This document shows, in pieces, positions 49,506-62,105 of a DNA stretch of 64,000 nt. How positions within the stretch are numbered: the first letter of the stretch is position 1; the number at the start of each line of letters is the position of its first letter. The stretch comes from Hippophae tibetana (taxonomy: Eukaryota; Streptophyta; Magnoliopsida; Rosales; Elaeagnaceae), in contig CM072803.1 of the NCBI GenBank assembly GCA_037013495.1, forward strand, positions 20,419,501-20,483,500, written 5' to 3'. The notes below the pieces were generated by a model. The model was not told the origin of the DNA, did not search any database, and saw only the letters and a program-made list of their open reading frames with translations. Position numbers and translations under genes: made by a program.

Positions 49506-52500
49506 GGATTGAGCATCGGTTCGAAATTTACAGTTTTAAGACAATCCGAATCCGATTTGATTCGAACCAAATTATGAATTATTTAATCAGAATTTGATCC
49601 GCTATAAATGTCAATTCGAACAAATCTGAATACGATTGGATTGAATAAGATCAAAATTTTAATTTAAATCTCTAGAATAAAAATGACATAAATATGCAAA
49701 TTATGAATTATTCAATCATATCTGAACCGCTATAAATATCAATATGAACAAATTTGAATCCAAATCCAAATCCGATATAATTTTAACATATAAAATGAAA
49801 AATTACATAAAATCAAAGAAAAATCTAAAATAAAAATAATTTCCATACAAATTAAAAAAATAGGTGACAACATTATTAAAAATAGTTCAACAAAATAATC
49901 AAAATAAAAAATTTAATATTAATTATATAATTTAAATTCACTTTTCAAACATTAATAATAACACGAACTCATTTAGATAATCATTCAAGGTTTAAGTCAC
50001 CGATACCATAAAAAACATATGCATTATGAAAAATTATAAAGTTAAAAATATGCATAAGCATACCATAAGCTAATAAACGTAATAATATATAAAAAAACTT
50101 TAATTTTCACATAATATGATAAAAAATAAATCTATATATATTCAAACTATATATTTGAAAGTTTTATGTGATATATCTGATTTTGGAGCCTCAATTTCAT
50201 TGAATGACTCTTGGATATTAATGATTAGAGAGGAACGAATCTAATTTTGAGTGCAAATTAAGGATTGTACAATTTTAGAAGATAAAAAACTCCTATATGA
50301 ACTAATTATACGACCACCAGTTGAGAATGTAGATTAAAATGCTAAAGTAGATACCAGTATAACCAATACATCTCGAGTTATCAAAGACAAAATCTTAAAT
50401 CTTGAGAAATGAACATTACACCAACTTAAAAGATCAAATTTCTCATCATTCATATCAACCAATGCTTCTTACAAATATTTTTCCATTTCAGATTTGTTTT
50501 CCATAGTATGAACTTTTAAATGCTTTCTCTTATGAGAAGCATAAAGTTGAAATGCATCTGCTTCTAAAATAAAACCTTTTGTACCCATTTTTAAAGGTTG
50601 AGACGATTCTTCTGTGCTTGACGAAAAATAAGTTTTACGATACTCCTCATACATATATTCCAAAGTTTTTCCCCACCTTTTTTAACTCATTAGTGCCTCA
50701 ATCTCATCTCCATTACACAATTCCAGCAAACTTAGATGTAAAGAACACTCTTTGTACCTAGGATTAAGTAAAAAAAGACACAAATAACATCATATTCATT
50801 TTAGCTATTCCTCTCCAATATTTGTCAAACTTTACCTTCATCTCACTAGTCATCTTCATCATAATGTAATCTTGACATTTAATCCACATATCAAGTTGAT
50901 CATGAATAAAATATGAAAGTTTATAAAATATAAACCTGATTAACCTAGGGAAGGTGAATAAGTTATTTTTAATTTTTATCAATTTATAATTTAATAATCT
51001 AAACAAAGCGGTCAGACATGCAATCGTGTATAAAAATAAGTACGGAAATAAAATAATAACACACGATATTTTTAGATGAAAACAACCTAGGCCACAACCA
51101 TGGCCTAAGAGGAAAACCATCAGTCCACCAGATCACCTAACTTTTCACTATGAAAATCAAATGTTCAAGTACAAACTCGATCTTATGCCACCCTTCTTAG
51201 GATATTGCCCCAATGTACTTTACTTATGAGCCCCTGTTCTGTTTTCACAGTTTCTAAAATTAGCGTGAGCGATTTTTCCAAACCAACGTTCCAATAAGCT
51301 CCCCACTAATCAAATCGTTCACAAATCAATTGCAAAAAGATTAGTACAAAAAAAAAACACAAGTGCCCGTGCGTGTTCTAGATCAGATTTAATAATAAAT
51401 AATCCTAACTAGATGATTTAAAACAAATGTAATTTAAACCAAATCAACTAGAATATTCTAGAGCAAAAATATTACGCATAATTTCTGTAAAAATAACTTC
51501 TTTGAAATTTAACAATTAAATCAAAAAATCATGACGTTCATAAAATTATTTAATCTAAATACCTAAAAACAAATAAAAAAGAATTAAATTAATTAATACA
51601 AATATATATATATATATTAATTACCTTTTCTCCTTATTGATTAAGCCCGAATAGCCACTGTCATTCAAGTAAAAATCCTTTTTGACTGCTCTATTATGTT
51701 TTTCTCTTATATGATCTAAAAGAATAATATATGAAGCATCATTCAAGTAAAAATCCTTTTTGACTGCTCTATTATGTTTTTCTCTTATATGATCTAAAGG
51801 AATAATATATGAAGCATTCTTAATTCCATTGCAAGGCTAATTTCCTTTTCTTTTCTATTTGTAGCAATTTTGGTAGTTTCACCTTTTTCTTTAGCAGTTT
51901 TCCTTTTTTTTTTCTCCATAAACATCAACCCTAATGTATCTATATTTATAGATAATAATAATACCTAATAGTATTAGGGTTAAATGCATTTTGGGCTTAA
52001 TATTTTTTTTTTCAAAGCCCATTCCAAGTCTTAATAAAAAATATTTTTAAATCACATCTTAAAAATATTAAGACACATTAAAAAAATATTTAAGCACCAA
52101 AAATAATTTTAGATTTATGAACATGTACTATTAAATGTATAAATGAAATCCTATGTGTCGCAGTTATAAAAGATATACCTGATATACGATTATCTGAAAC
52201 TTGAGTAATTTTTTTGGTTTTTCTTGGTAGACTTGATAGCAGGCCTAAAAACAAGTTTACAGGTAAATATTTTGTCCACGAAAATAGCAAACTCTCATAG
52301 TCTTTAAAAAATAAATACGATCCAAGAAGAAATTAAAAGTCACACACAAAGATCCAAAAAACATTAAAGTTGCTTCATAAAAAACTTTCAAAAATTAGAC
52401 AAAATATCTAGCATTATCACAATTAATTGTGGTCGGAGGTTGTTTAATTTCACCTTGACAAAACTATTTATAATATCCTAAATCAGTGATCTCTAACCTT

Positions 52501-54300
52501 TCAAATGCCTTTTGAAAATACGTTACAGAATCCAACATCAAATAAGTTGAATTTCACCTTGTCGTAACATTTAAACAAACAATTTTTTGAGTATAAAGTT
52601 TTTCCATTTTAGTAGCACTCTTAAATTTTTGAAGTCTAATTGGTGATTCTCTCATGTATCTTACAACAACACGAATCCTATTTATTGATATGTTATACTT
52701 TGTCAAACCTTGCTTAACAATTAAATTCAGAATATGTGCATCACATCATATGTGCAAGTGTTTTGATTCTAAAATTACATTACCCTAACCATTAACACAT
52801 TTTTTCAAATAAGTAAGTACAATATCATTAGAACTTGTATTATTAATTGTAATACATAATATCCTATAAATGCCCTAATCTAACAAACATGCTTTAATAG
52901 CACTACCAAGTGCATCACCTTTATGATTTGGAACTTGACAATTGTTTTTTTTGTAAATTCCAACCACTATTAACAAAATGAGCAGTTAAACACATATAAC
53001 ATAAATTCTGACAAGATATCCATGTATGAGTAGTAAGACATATTTTTTTACTAGTTTTATTCAACAACTCTTTCAATTTTACTCTTTCAATAACGTACAA
53101 ATTCATCTTTTATTATCATTCTCACCAATTTTTCTCTACATTTTTTCCAACATTAAAAGTGTGAGGTACAAGACTTCCTTTCTTATGGAAAGCTAAAGTT
53201 TTTTGCTTCTTAATAACTCTACTGGGAAACTTATCACATCCAATGACAACGTGTGCAAGTAAATTTAATGTGTTAGATTAGCTTGACACATACTTATATT
53301 ATTTCTTACAATATTTGCATATAGTTTTACGATATTACCTAACCTTTTTCTATGGTAAAATGAGCCTATGTTTCACTACTAGATCTAGATGAAACCTTTT
53401 TACCTTCTTCTTTAGAAGTAATGGAGAGGTCAGAAATTGGAGTACTTAAAGAATCTTCTGCTTGAATTGGTTATGTTGCACTTTAATCTTTATTTACTTC
53501 CTCAATCACATAAAAGTGTATCCTTATCTTTATCTAAAGGTATATGTATAGTTATAGAAAAAAAGTATTAGATATTAGTAATAAATAATATAATCATTCA
53601 AGTAAATAATAAAACATAGAGTAAGAAACATGATGAATTGGATAAAACTGATGAAGAATCTATTGTTTTGTTTACACTAACTCTTCGATTGTTGCAAATT
53701 AATTTGTCGTCAAATGATATTAAAATATAAAGAAATATCTATAATTCATTAAGATGTTAGGAAACAATTGATATTATACAATGTTCAGTTCTAGAAACTC
53801 TTGTTCTTAAAAAAATAATTTTTCCAAACAAAATCAATTATATCTATAACCTAGATAATCCTAACATTTGTAATAATTACTAGATCCATGAAAACTTTCA
53901 TACCATGGGAGGTTCCAAATGTCATAGAAGCTATTGAGGAACAAAAGGTTGAACTAATATATATTTTTGTAATCAAACCAAGGCTATATCAATCATAAAG
54001 TATTTTGGTCCTAAATAAAGAACTTGTAACTCACTAAGTTGGTTCTGTATTTTCATATTTCTACATTCATTTGAAACAAAAGTAATAACTATCAATAGTA
54101 GCCAAAATAGAGCATCAAAATTCAGAAAAAGAAAAAGTTCAAACAAATCTAACCTTCTGTTGAAGAACGATGAAGAATAGCGAACAACGATAGACGAACA
54201 ACAATTGGAATGAGCAAACAACGACGAGGGAATGACTTGAGTGAAAGTGTTGGTCATGGAGTCGAGTATGAGAGACAGAGAGACAGATGGGGTTGAAAAA
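49506..54300 (-). mobile_element. hAT transposon, long but broken (copy B)
   Basis: Minus-strand DNA transposon of the plant BED-finger hAT type. The left end is TAGGATTGAGCATCGG at 49506. Coding blocks in gene order: a CKYC half-finger of the BED domain (about 53300), the N-terminal segment LKELLNKTSKKICLTTHTW (53040-53075), a TTRWNSTYLML-type segment (about 52500-52570), a KFDKYWRGIAKMNMM block of the DUF4413 type (50790-50850), and the C-terminal dimerisation region (50250-50470). Frames are interrupted by many stops. A stretch at about 50925-51640 without hAT similarity looks like later insertion or intron. The right terminus was not found with certainty. It is inactive. Confidence 0.8.
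51661..51816. repeat. Tandem duplication, 78-base period
   Basis: Units at 51661-51738 and 51739-51816 share TTTTTGACTGCTCTATTATG and differ at about one base (CTAAAAGA versus CTAAAGGA). It is a recent event inside the hAT copy. Confidence 0.9.
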
Positions 54301-55565
54301 CTTTAATTCAGATTAGGGTTTTCAGTTTTGTAGGCTCAAATATAACATTTTCTAAAAGAGACGTCCGTAGATTGATCCACCCTCATGAGGATGCTCTGGT
54401 AGTCACTTTCTAGGTGGCCAATAACATTTCACATCAAACTATAATAAATATCAGCATTTGAGCCAACATCCTATTCTTTGAGGCATGGAAGAAAATAAGG
54501 CTTTATTATCTTGTCAAGGCATTAGCTACTCCCTTGGTAGGGTTTTTTAGACTCTCACTCATCCTAGAAGGTAATGTGACATTCCTAGTAACAATTGGGT
54601 AGGGCGTCAACACAAGAAAAATTATGGACTTTCTTATTATGGACTACTTATCCTTTTACAAGTATATCATAAACATGCCTTTCCTACATCGGGCCAAGGC
54701 TGTAGTTTTAACATACCATCTTGCCATGAAGTTTCCAACAGATATGAGAATAGTAGTAGTACTTGGAGAGAAAAAGGTAGCTATAGAATGCTACGACATA
54801 TAAATTTGAATAGGTTATAAATAAAAGTCCTACCAGGTTTGGATTAGAAAATGCTTACCTCACCACATTTGTTTTTACTTAATGTTTTATAATTTCTACT
54901 GTTGTAAAACTTAGTAAAATAAATAGCCTTGTTGGTTATATTTCAATTTATATTCCTAGGATAATTTTAATTACTTTGTAATTTAAATTTATTATTATTA
55001 ATAAAGGGAGAACTTAGGGTAAATATATCTTTCTATAAATCAAATATTGACACTTAGAAGATTTATCGAGATAAAAAGTCCACCATCATATGAAGAGCGA
55101 GCTTGAGTTACCTGGGCATGAAAAATTCAAGAGCTCTTAGTGATCTACACCTGTTCAGGGATTGCACCCTTACACATGCAATGAATAAGAAGTAACCTAC
55201 AGATGAGTATTGTGCCTTAGGGCCTAGACCATTAAATAGACTATAGAAGTTGTGCATGTGAAGTAATCTTGAAGGATGTACCTTGATCAAAGCTTACGTG
55301 GAGAACAACTAACTTGGTTTAATTGCCTCTTAATCAGTCTTAAACCTTGAAAATGTGGCTATTGCTTAAGAGCTACCACCCTGGTATTGAGCCACCCTTA
55401 GTATCTTGTTGAGAATATACCCTTACCATGGGTAATGAATAAGAAATAACCTTACAAATGAGCTTGAATTTCCAGAATTTAGAGAATTGAAAGCCCTTAA
55501 TGCACTACAAATGAGTACTGAATTGTAGGTCTAAGAACCCCAAAAGATCAATGGAAGCTAAATAT

Positions 55566-55631
55566 GTTAAGTTACAACTAGGACACATCCTAATCATAGT
55601 TAAGTTACAACTAGGATGCACCCCAACCAAA
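55566..55631. repeat. Tandem duplication, 33-base period
   Basis: GTTAAGTTACAACTAGGA occurs at 55566 and 55599, followed by similar CRC..CC(T/A)A sequence. Two units are present within the fossil gypsy 3' region. Confidence 0.75.
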
Positions 55632-55808
55632 GGATAAAACTAATGCAAAAAAGTATCCCAGTCTATAAGTTTCGCTCCCTAGTGTCCAGACTATCACACA
55701 ACAAAATTGAGTGCAAGAAAAGCCTTAGTATCCAACTATATCATACACCTCTGCCAAGGCAATGAATAAAAGGTGTCCCAATATACAAGTCTTGTAATTT
55801 CAAGGTTA

Positions 55809-55905
55809 GGCCACAAGATTATTTCCAAAAGATCAATATGTTAGCCATGTGGTCCAGGCCACAAGATTATTTCCAGAAGATCAATATGTTAGCCATATGG
55901 TCCAA
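55809..55905. repeat. Tandem duplication, 48-base period
   Basis: Two units starting GGCCACAAGATTATTTCC (55809 and 55857), each ending in GTGGTCCA or ATGGTCCA. They differ at two positions. Confidence 0.88.
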
Positions 55906-56752
55906 GGCACAACTAACACTATAAATAACCTATTAGATTTTCTATCATCTTAGAATGGGCTATGGACCTTGAAAAAGTGTCATAGCTCACAAGTCATACC
56001 ACCTAAGTAAATAAGATGATAAATCTCCCACAAAGTTATAACTAATTTTTTTCCTAAATTGAGAATTATTTCATGCTTGGACCACTCGAACGAGTTCAAG
56101 TACTCTAAGCAGAAGAGTTGATAGACTAAGGAGCTTAACTAAGCAACAATTGGATTGACAAATTACTTCTAACTTAGAAAAAATTCAAACAAACAAGACT
56201 TAAACAAAAAAATAAGGCCACATGTACATGTTAAATGTCACCAAAACTTCAAATCCATCGGTCTCCTAAACAAGCCAATACGAGGTCCAAAGATCAAACA
56301 ACTATCTGGCCAGATAGGTAAGGACCAAGAGTTACGATTAGCCAAGAACGTGATCGGCTAGCCAAGAGGCTGGTTAGCTGGAGGTGTGATCGACCAGGAA
56401 GTGACCATTTAGGGGAAGGTTGCATATGTTTGGTAACAATTTTTATTTAGTGATTTAAAAAAAAAAATTATTTATAAATTGTTTGAAAATGCATTATGTT
56501 TTTTTTTTTGAAAACTTAAAATATTGAATTCTTTAGATATTATTTACAAATTTTATGTTTTTTAATCATTTTCTTTAAATACTTATAAATATAAAAGTTG
56601 TAAGACTTATTTATTCTCTAAAGCATATTTAATAAAATTAAAAAAAATCAAAATTAAAAATCTAATTTTTAAAGATTTATGAATTATCTCATGTTTTAGT
56701 AGTAATTTTTTTAAAAAATGAATATTAAAATTTAAAAAATATAGTATAAAAA

Positions 56753-57074
56753 TTGTTTAATGAAACTCAATTATTGTTTATCCCCTAAAGCTAGCTTTAT
56801 AGGTTGCAAAAGAAGCTAAAGAATTATTAAAAAGAAAAAAAGAAAAAAAAAACGAAGAAGAAGAAGAAGTAGCCGCAGCAACACCAGCCGCAGCTAAGGA
56901 TCAAAACAGGTAAAGTGAATTCTTCTGAACTATATGTGGTCTCCAATTTTTTGTCTTTTTTTTTTCCTGAGAAAGTGTGGTCTCCAAGTTGAGTCAGCTT
57001 CTCTCTCTTTAAGAATATATACTATTTGTTTTTTACACAATGATATTTTGTTTAATGAAACTCAATTATTGTTT
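56753..57074. repeat. 27-base direct repeats around a GAA-rich insert
   Basis: An identical 27-base word (containing TTTAATGAAACTCAATTATT) occurs at 56753-56779 and 57048-57074. Between them lie an A-rich (GAA)n tract and a short G+C-richer patch with a GTAAAG donor-like site near 56910. The second copy overlaps the left target duplication of the next feature. Confidence 0.8.
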
Positions 57075-58202
57075 CTTTTTTATCAATATAAGATTTTATT
57101 AACACGAACAGTCAAATAACAGATTCTAAGCAAAGGAAAAAAACAGACTTTAGTATCCTGTAATTAAACAAAACCAGTAGAAATTCAAACAGAACTGTAC
57201 ACCTGCATTGCCTATGGATAAAGACAACAGCCATTACCAGCAACAAAGCTAGCAGCACCCACTTAACACTCCTGTTAGACAAAAGGAACCAACTATACTA
57301 TGCTTAATGCTCTCAAGGACCTTACCAAAATAGCAAACCAAAAGCAACAAATGACTCAACAATTAGTAAAAGACTAGTAACACCTAAATTACTTCCTAGC
57401 ATATCAAGCTAGGTGATAAGAAGTAAACAAAGCTTGCTAATGAAATCAAGGCAACAAGAAGCAAATAAAACTAGGAAAACCTAACCATAGACGCAACTAA
57501 TAGAAATGAAAAAATTAAAGCAGAAACAAAACACTGAAGCCAAACACGCAAAGTACACCAGCTAGAACAAGCCACCTTAGCTTCTAAATCCAAACAATGT
57601 AAGTCAGCATCATTTCCCATGACAGCCTCTAAGTTGTGGTACTCAAAGAGCTCACATAAGTCAAAATCTTCAACCCTAACAGTTTTTATACTAAAAACTT
57701 AAAAATATATATAGCCATGACTCTACTAGATCAGGCTTAAAGGAAGTGAAGCAAACACATGACCAATACTAATCTAGAGTTTCGAATCCAAAGAGAAGCA
57801 TACTCTCGGAGATGATAACGAAGGATGCCAAAAAAGATGTAAGAAAACAAAAAAAGCAACTAGGTAGGCAGAGAAAGAGAAATTTAGTTTGGGTTACGAA
57901 AGATAGAAATGAAACCATCAAGAAACAAAAGAGATAAGAGAAGAATTGATATGGATGATAACAAATTGCAATCTAACACCATTTTTAAACTCCAAATCTC
58001 AACACCACCTCTAATTATTTGACAACTGAGTCTCAATAAGACTTAAAATATGAACTAAGTGAAGAATTAATAGGAAATAGTGAAGGTTGATATGAGAACA
58101 AGAACATTTGTAAAATTTGGTGGAGAGAAGGGAAAGGAGGTTGAAACCATAGCAAAGCTCTCATAGTAGACTCTCATTGAAATAGGCGACGTATTTAAGA
58201 CA
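57068..58202 (-). mobile_element. LINE-like retroposon insert with target duplication
   Basis: About 1,135 bases bounded by TAATGAAACTCAATT at 57053-57067 and 58203-58217, a 15-base direct repeat typical of target-primed retroposition. On the minus strand the insert ends GTTAATAAAATCTTATATTG followed by a short A-run (T-run at 57073-57081 on plus), like a plant LINE or processed transcript 3' end. No reverse-transcriptase frame is present. It could be a short LINE derivative, or a retrocopied non-coding or UTR-rich transcript. Composition is less A/T-extreme than its surroundings. Confidence 0.6.
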
Positions 58203-58217
58203 TAATGAAACTCAATT

Positions 58218-59049
58218 GCTGATTACTACTTTTTTACACATGTATATATAAGACAGTAACTCAACTATTTACGTATAAAAATATAAAAAACTATATACAT
58301 AGGAAAATGTGGCATGGTTATTTGCTTTTGTGTAATATGGTATTTAGTTTTGTAGTTTATAAAATATAATTTTAGGTCTATTTGTTCGTGAAAAAGATGA
58401 CAATAACAAAATTAACTTTAAAAAATAACAAAAATTAAACCTTTAAAATTTATAACTATAAAATAATACGCACTTAATTCCTTAGATACATCTTATACAA
58501 TTTCAATATTAAAAAAATCTAGTATAATTTTATTTTAATCATCATTTAATTAGATGTTGTTTAAATAAAATTATGATCATTTAGATCTATTTAATATTGA
58601 ACATTATTTAATTAGATCTCATTCAATATTATTGTGATATTATTTTTGTTATTATAAGTTATAATGATGTAGTTTTTTGTAATTTTTCAATTAACTTTTC
58701 ATTTGACATTGTCTATTAAATTTTTCAAAGATAAAGAGACTTACAAACATATTTTTTAAATTAGAAGATTAAATAATACATATTTTTTAAAGAAAGATAG
58801 TAATTTAACTATCCACCAAATATATATATATTGAAATTTTCCTCTCCATAATTGTGGTATGTTAGGTGGTTTAGGAACGAAGATTAATGATGATTTAGGA
58901 CTGATAAAGAATTCTTTTAATATTAATAGATAATTCATTTGATAATTATTTTTATACGAAGATAATCTTCATGAATGCATCAATTTATGGCCTTAGATAT
59001 AATTTTATTGATGGGAATTATGAATAAAAATAAAGATAATTATTATTAA
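58218..59049. other. A+T-rich spacer
   Basis: No gene or repeat is recognised. It lies between the retroposon insert and the upstream region of the 59.7-kb gene. Confidence 0.6.
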
Positions 59050-59135
59050 TTGAGCCTTTAATCTTTTTAAATATTGGAAGGGAAATTTTGGATACATCTA
59101 GAAAAGGCTGAAAGCACATACACTCAACGCATATT
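59050..59135. repeat. 86-base block upstream of the 59.7-kb gene
   Basis: The partner copy is at 46334-46419 (84 of 86 identical). It lies 563-648 bases upstream of the ATG, outside the core promoter. It is probably the source locus because it sits in unbroken flank here, but direction cannot be proved from one sequence. Confidence 0.9.
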
Positions 59136-59346
59136 CCTCCAAATATTTTAAACGGTATATACTTGGAGATTTTATGAGATGTAAATAGAATTTGTCATCT
59201 TGAAGTCCAAAGGTTGAGTACCCCTTAATAACATTAGGTCAACCAGCCCATGTCAAACAGTATATCAAATTGGGTTAAATAACAACTCAGCCCACACTTT
59301 TGATTTTCCACCTAAAGCCCCAAAACTGCAGTGGTTGTCATGCTGC

Positions 59347-59587
59347 CACGTGTAGTACTGGCCTCCATGTCCAATGAGTACAAGTCCTCATCTTTCAAAA
59401 TTTTCCTCGTAAAATCACCAATACCGTGAAAGAGAAAGAAACAAAACAAAATAAAATAAAATAATTAGGAAAAAAGAGGAATAAGGATAAGACACTTCTG
59501 GAAAACTCACTCTCGGAAGTTGTAATAATCTAAATGTAATATCTTACGGCTGTAGTTCATTTTAAAAAGTCCATGTGGGATATATTA
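59347..59587 (+). promoter_or_regulatory. Light-type promoter elements
   Basis: A palindromic G-box CACGTG at 59347-59352 (within GCCACGTGTA), an I-box GATAAG at 59486-59491, and a TATATTA box at 59581-59587, 111 bases before the ATG at 59698. G-box plus I-box is the classical pairing in light-regulated nuclear genes for plastid proteins. This is inference from motifs only. Confidence 0.5.
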
Positions 59588-59697
59588 TCCTCTCCAATTT
59601 GCCACCCTCCTCTTGTTCTTCTCATTCCTCATTACCACCATTTACCAATTTTTCGTCTATCACAAATTAAAAAGCACTTTCACACAAAAGCTAAAAA

Positions 59698-59982
59698 ATG
59701 GCTTCTATAATGATGGGTTTTGGGGCAGCTGGTGCAAGCAGAGTGGTTGTAGCAAGAGCAACAAAGGGTGGAACAAATGGAGGAGTACAAGAAGAGAAGG
59801 GTCTTTTTGATTGGATTATTGGAGGGCTTCAAAAACAAGATCAATTTTATGAGACCGATCCAATTCTACAGAAGGTAGAAGCCAAGAACAATGGTCGTCC
59901 AGTCGTTGGTGGTCGCAAAGGTACTGTTTCTATTCCTCTTAAGAAGAAGGATGGCTTTGGTGGCCTCTTTGCCAAGAATTGA
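59698..59982 (+). CDS. Small, probably plastid-targeted protein of unknown function
   Basis: Single-exon frame of 94 residues starting in good context (AAAAATGGCT). Residues 1-22 ([20 protein letters not shown]) look like a plastid transit peptide: Met-Ala start, small and hydroxylated residues, Arg, no acids. The mature part has an acidic/aromatic block, [20 protein letters not shown] (about 35-54), and ends in a Lys/Gly tail, [17 protein letters not shown] recognise this layout as a small conserved land-plant protein family but cannot name a function. No membrane helix is evident. Light-type promoter boxes upstream fit a photosynthetic-tissue protein. The frame is intact and probably a real gene. 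Confidence 0.85.
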   Translation: MASIMMGFGAAGASRVVVARATKGGTNGGVQEEKGLFDWIIGGLQKQDQFYETDPILQKVEAKNNGRPVVGGRKGTVSIPLKKKDGFGGLFAKN

Positions 59983-61411
59983 TGAAATTTGAATGTGAAA
60001 GAAACATTCTCTGCTATGTACTAATATGTCTATTCTGTTTTCTTAATTATGGAACACTAAATTGTTGGGTTTTCTAATTTCAACGGGTAATTTAGTTGAT
60101 CAAGTTATCCCTTAAAATATAGAGAATATGATCAAATTTTATCAATCTCATTCATTTTTACAGTAAAATGGTGTGTTTATTATTAATTAAAAAAAATCAA
60201 CTACTAATTACTAATTTTGAGTTTTAACATAAATAGTTGTTTTTTTTTTTGTCTTGTGAGTGAGGTATGATCAATGCTAAGCAATGTGACACTCATGAGA
60301 GATATGAGAAGGAAAGAGTAAACTCATATCTACAATAAATATAACATAATTTCATTACTTATAATTATAATTGTATGAGCCTAATTGTAATATCTAATCA
60401 AGTTTTGTACCATCAATCAAACTTTCTCACATAATTTGTAACACTTCTTAAGTTTGTGAATAAAGAGATTTCATTGTGGAAAAGAAGAAAAACACTTGGC
60501 AATAACAATAAGATTAGTTTTTGCTCCTTCAACACTTCTTGGCAATAACACTTCTTGTGTAAAATTAAAGTTCCCCACGCTTGGAAAAAAAGTTTTACTT
60601 TTACTTTTAATCTCCATCCATACAAGGAACATATTTTTTTACTACTTAAAAACTATATATTTTTCTCATGAGTGCACCTATATTTTTTTATCCATAACAT
60701 AAATACTTTTTTTTAATTAAAACCAGTTAAATAATTAAATAATATAAAAATAAGAGAAAAAAAATATTCCTCATGAGAAAAACAATATAATAAATGCTAT
60801 GTACATAAATAAATTTTATAATATGAATTGAATTTAAAGTAGAATGTGTTTAATTTGTATTTTGGTGAGTAAGATTTCAACCCTTGATCAAACTACCTAT
60901 TTTATTTAACTTTTTATATTTTGTAAAATATTTGTATTTAAACGATATGAAATTAACATAAATATAAATACTTGAACAAAAAATAATAATTAAGTGTCTA
61001 ATACATAAATATATATCCAAAAATTTGTTTCAATTAACATAGCAAACTCCCAAATACTATTTCATCTAATAAAACAATATCTCAAATATAATCTTATTAA
61101 AACATGGCATCTAAACTCCAAAGTAATTAGAGGACAAGTTTGTATACTTTATATTCCCTATCTTCGTTTGAATCTCCACCCCAGAATATATTTATTAAAA
61201 TAAACGATAGAGAAAGGAAAGGCCAGTACAAAAAATGAAGAAAACTTCAATTCATATACACCTGACTATCTAGCACAATGCACACATCACTCCTGTAAAA
61301 AAAAAGTGCAAATACATGCTTATCTAAGAGATCATATATGAAAAACTATAAGATCTTTATATATCTTACATAATTGCAACAAAACTTAATAAATTCCTGT
61401 GTAAGAGAAAG
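59983..61411. other. A+T-rich spacer
   Basis: Holds the 3' UTR of the plus-strand gene on the left and the 3' UTR of the minus-strand gene on the right (the two genes converge). Overlapping short frames at 60413-60702 on both strands are not credible genes. Confidence 0.6.
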
Positions 61412-61765
61412 CTATGAAGATTGGGTAGTAGAGTTTGATCTTGACAAAGTAGATGAAGAGTTGATGAACTTAATGCAATCTTCAACAACTTCTACTCTCT
61501 GAGAATCAACAGGAGGCACACTACTGTTATTTGATCTTCTCGACCCGAAATCCTCTCTATCTGGTCTCCTCTCAGAAACCATGCACACAACTCTTGCAAC
61601 TTTCTCAACAAAATGGTTGAGTAATCTAAATGGTGAAAACCCTGGTCTTTGGGGAAGTACAAATCTAAGTTTTCCAATAAAGCCCTTGTTTCCAGTTACT
61701 CTGTTGCTCGAATTACGTTTGTAATAACAGAATGTTCTCTCTGTCCTGTTAGCTCTAGTTGACAT
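61412..61765 (-). CDS. Small basic Ser/Arg-rich plant protein, unknown function
   Basis: Single-exon frame of 117 residues. The N-terminal half is very basic (MSTRANRTERTFCYYKRNSS, then KLRFVLPQRP). The middle has SPFRLLNHFVEKVARVVCMVSERRPD, possibly an amphipathic helix. The C-terminal end is Ser-rich with a conserved-looking VEVVEDCIKFINSSS and SRSNST motif. Plant proteins with a similar RxExVEDCIxFxNSS plus SRSNS ending are uncharacterised; some carry misleading josephin-like labels. There is no signal peptide or clear membrane helix. A TATATATA box at about 61864-61879 lies roughly 100 bases upstream on the coding strand, supporting this start. The frame is intact. Confidence 0.72.
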   Translation of the reverse strand: MSTRANRTERTFCYYKRNSSNRVTGNKGFIGKLRFVLPQRPGFSPFRLLNHFVEKVARVVCMVSERRPDREDFGSRRSNNSSVPPVDSQRVEVVEDCIKFINSSSTLSRSNSTTQSS

Positions 61766-61863
61766 ATTGAAAAGACAATTAGGGAGACAGAGAAATATGT
61801 GAGTGTAACTGAGGAAAGCTAACTAGTTTTGGGAGCAAAGAGATAGTTGATAGTTGGTGGACT

Positions 61864-61879
61864 ATATATATATATATGG
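61864..61879 (-). promoter_or_regulatory. TATA region of the 61.4-kb gene
   Basis: A TATATATATATATATA run about 100-115 bases upstream of the ATG at 61765. The position suits a plant core promoter. It is also simple sequence, so the assignment is tentative. Confidence 0.45.
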
Positions 61880-62105
61880 AAGAGTGTAGATCACATCTAT
61901 GTTAGTCAGACTCTTTTAGGATACTGGTAAATTTTAGATACATATTTAAATATTGGACACATCAATTTTTCTTTTTTGTAAAGTTATATCAAATTAAAAT
62001 GAGTATTCACACCATATCCATATCATGTCACTTAGATATATACTTTATAAAATATAAAGAATTCAAATAACATAGTATCATATATATCGTGAAAACATCA
62101 AAAAG

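Larger units (their letters stand above)
46427..50870. repeat. Segmental duplication, copy B
   Basis: Partner of 41841-45155, about 4.4 kb because it contains the foldback insert (47137-48282). Beyond the point where copy A stops, B continues into more hAT sequence, so B keeps the longer original on that side. The left edge abuts the 86-base block, so B sits at a chimeric junction. Confidence 0.9.
54360..56400 (+). mobile_element. Second Tat-type gypsy fragment (fossil)
   Basis: Plus-strand remnants of a gag-pol protease region at about 54360-54810, with readable segments such as HLAMKFPTDMR. No reverse transcriptase or integrase follows. The next 1.5 kb holds degenerate spaced repeats (AATGAATAAGAARTAACC near 55180 and 55437, and a variant near 55757) like the variable 3' region of Tat elements. 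The end near 56400 is set by the return to A/T spacer. It is heavily broken and internally deleted. Confidence 0.6.

Noticed and set aside
53973-54257. Minus-strand 94-residue frame as a gene
   Set aside because: It lies at the 5' edge of the broken hAT element, has no recognised domain and a composition typical of translated A/T sequence. Probably leader or intron of the transposon.
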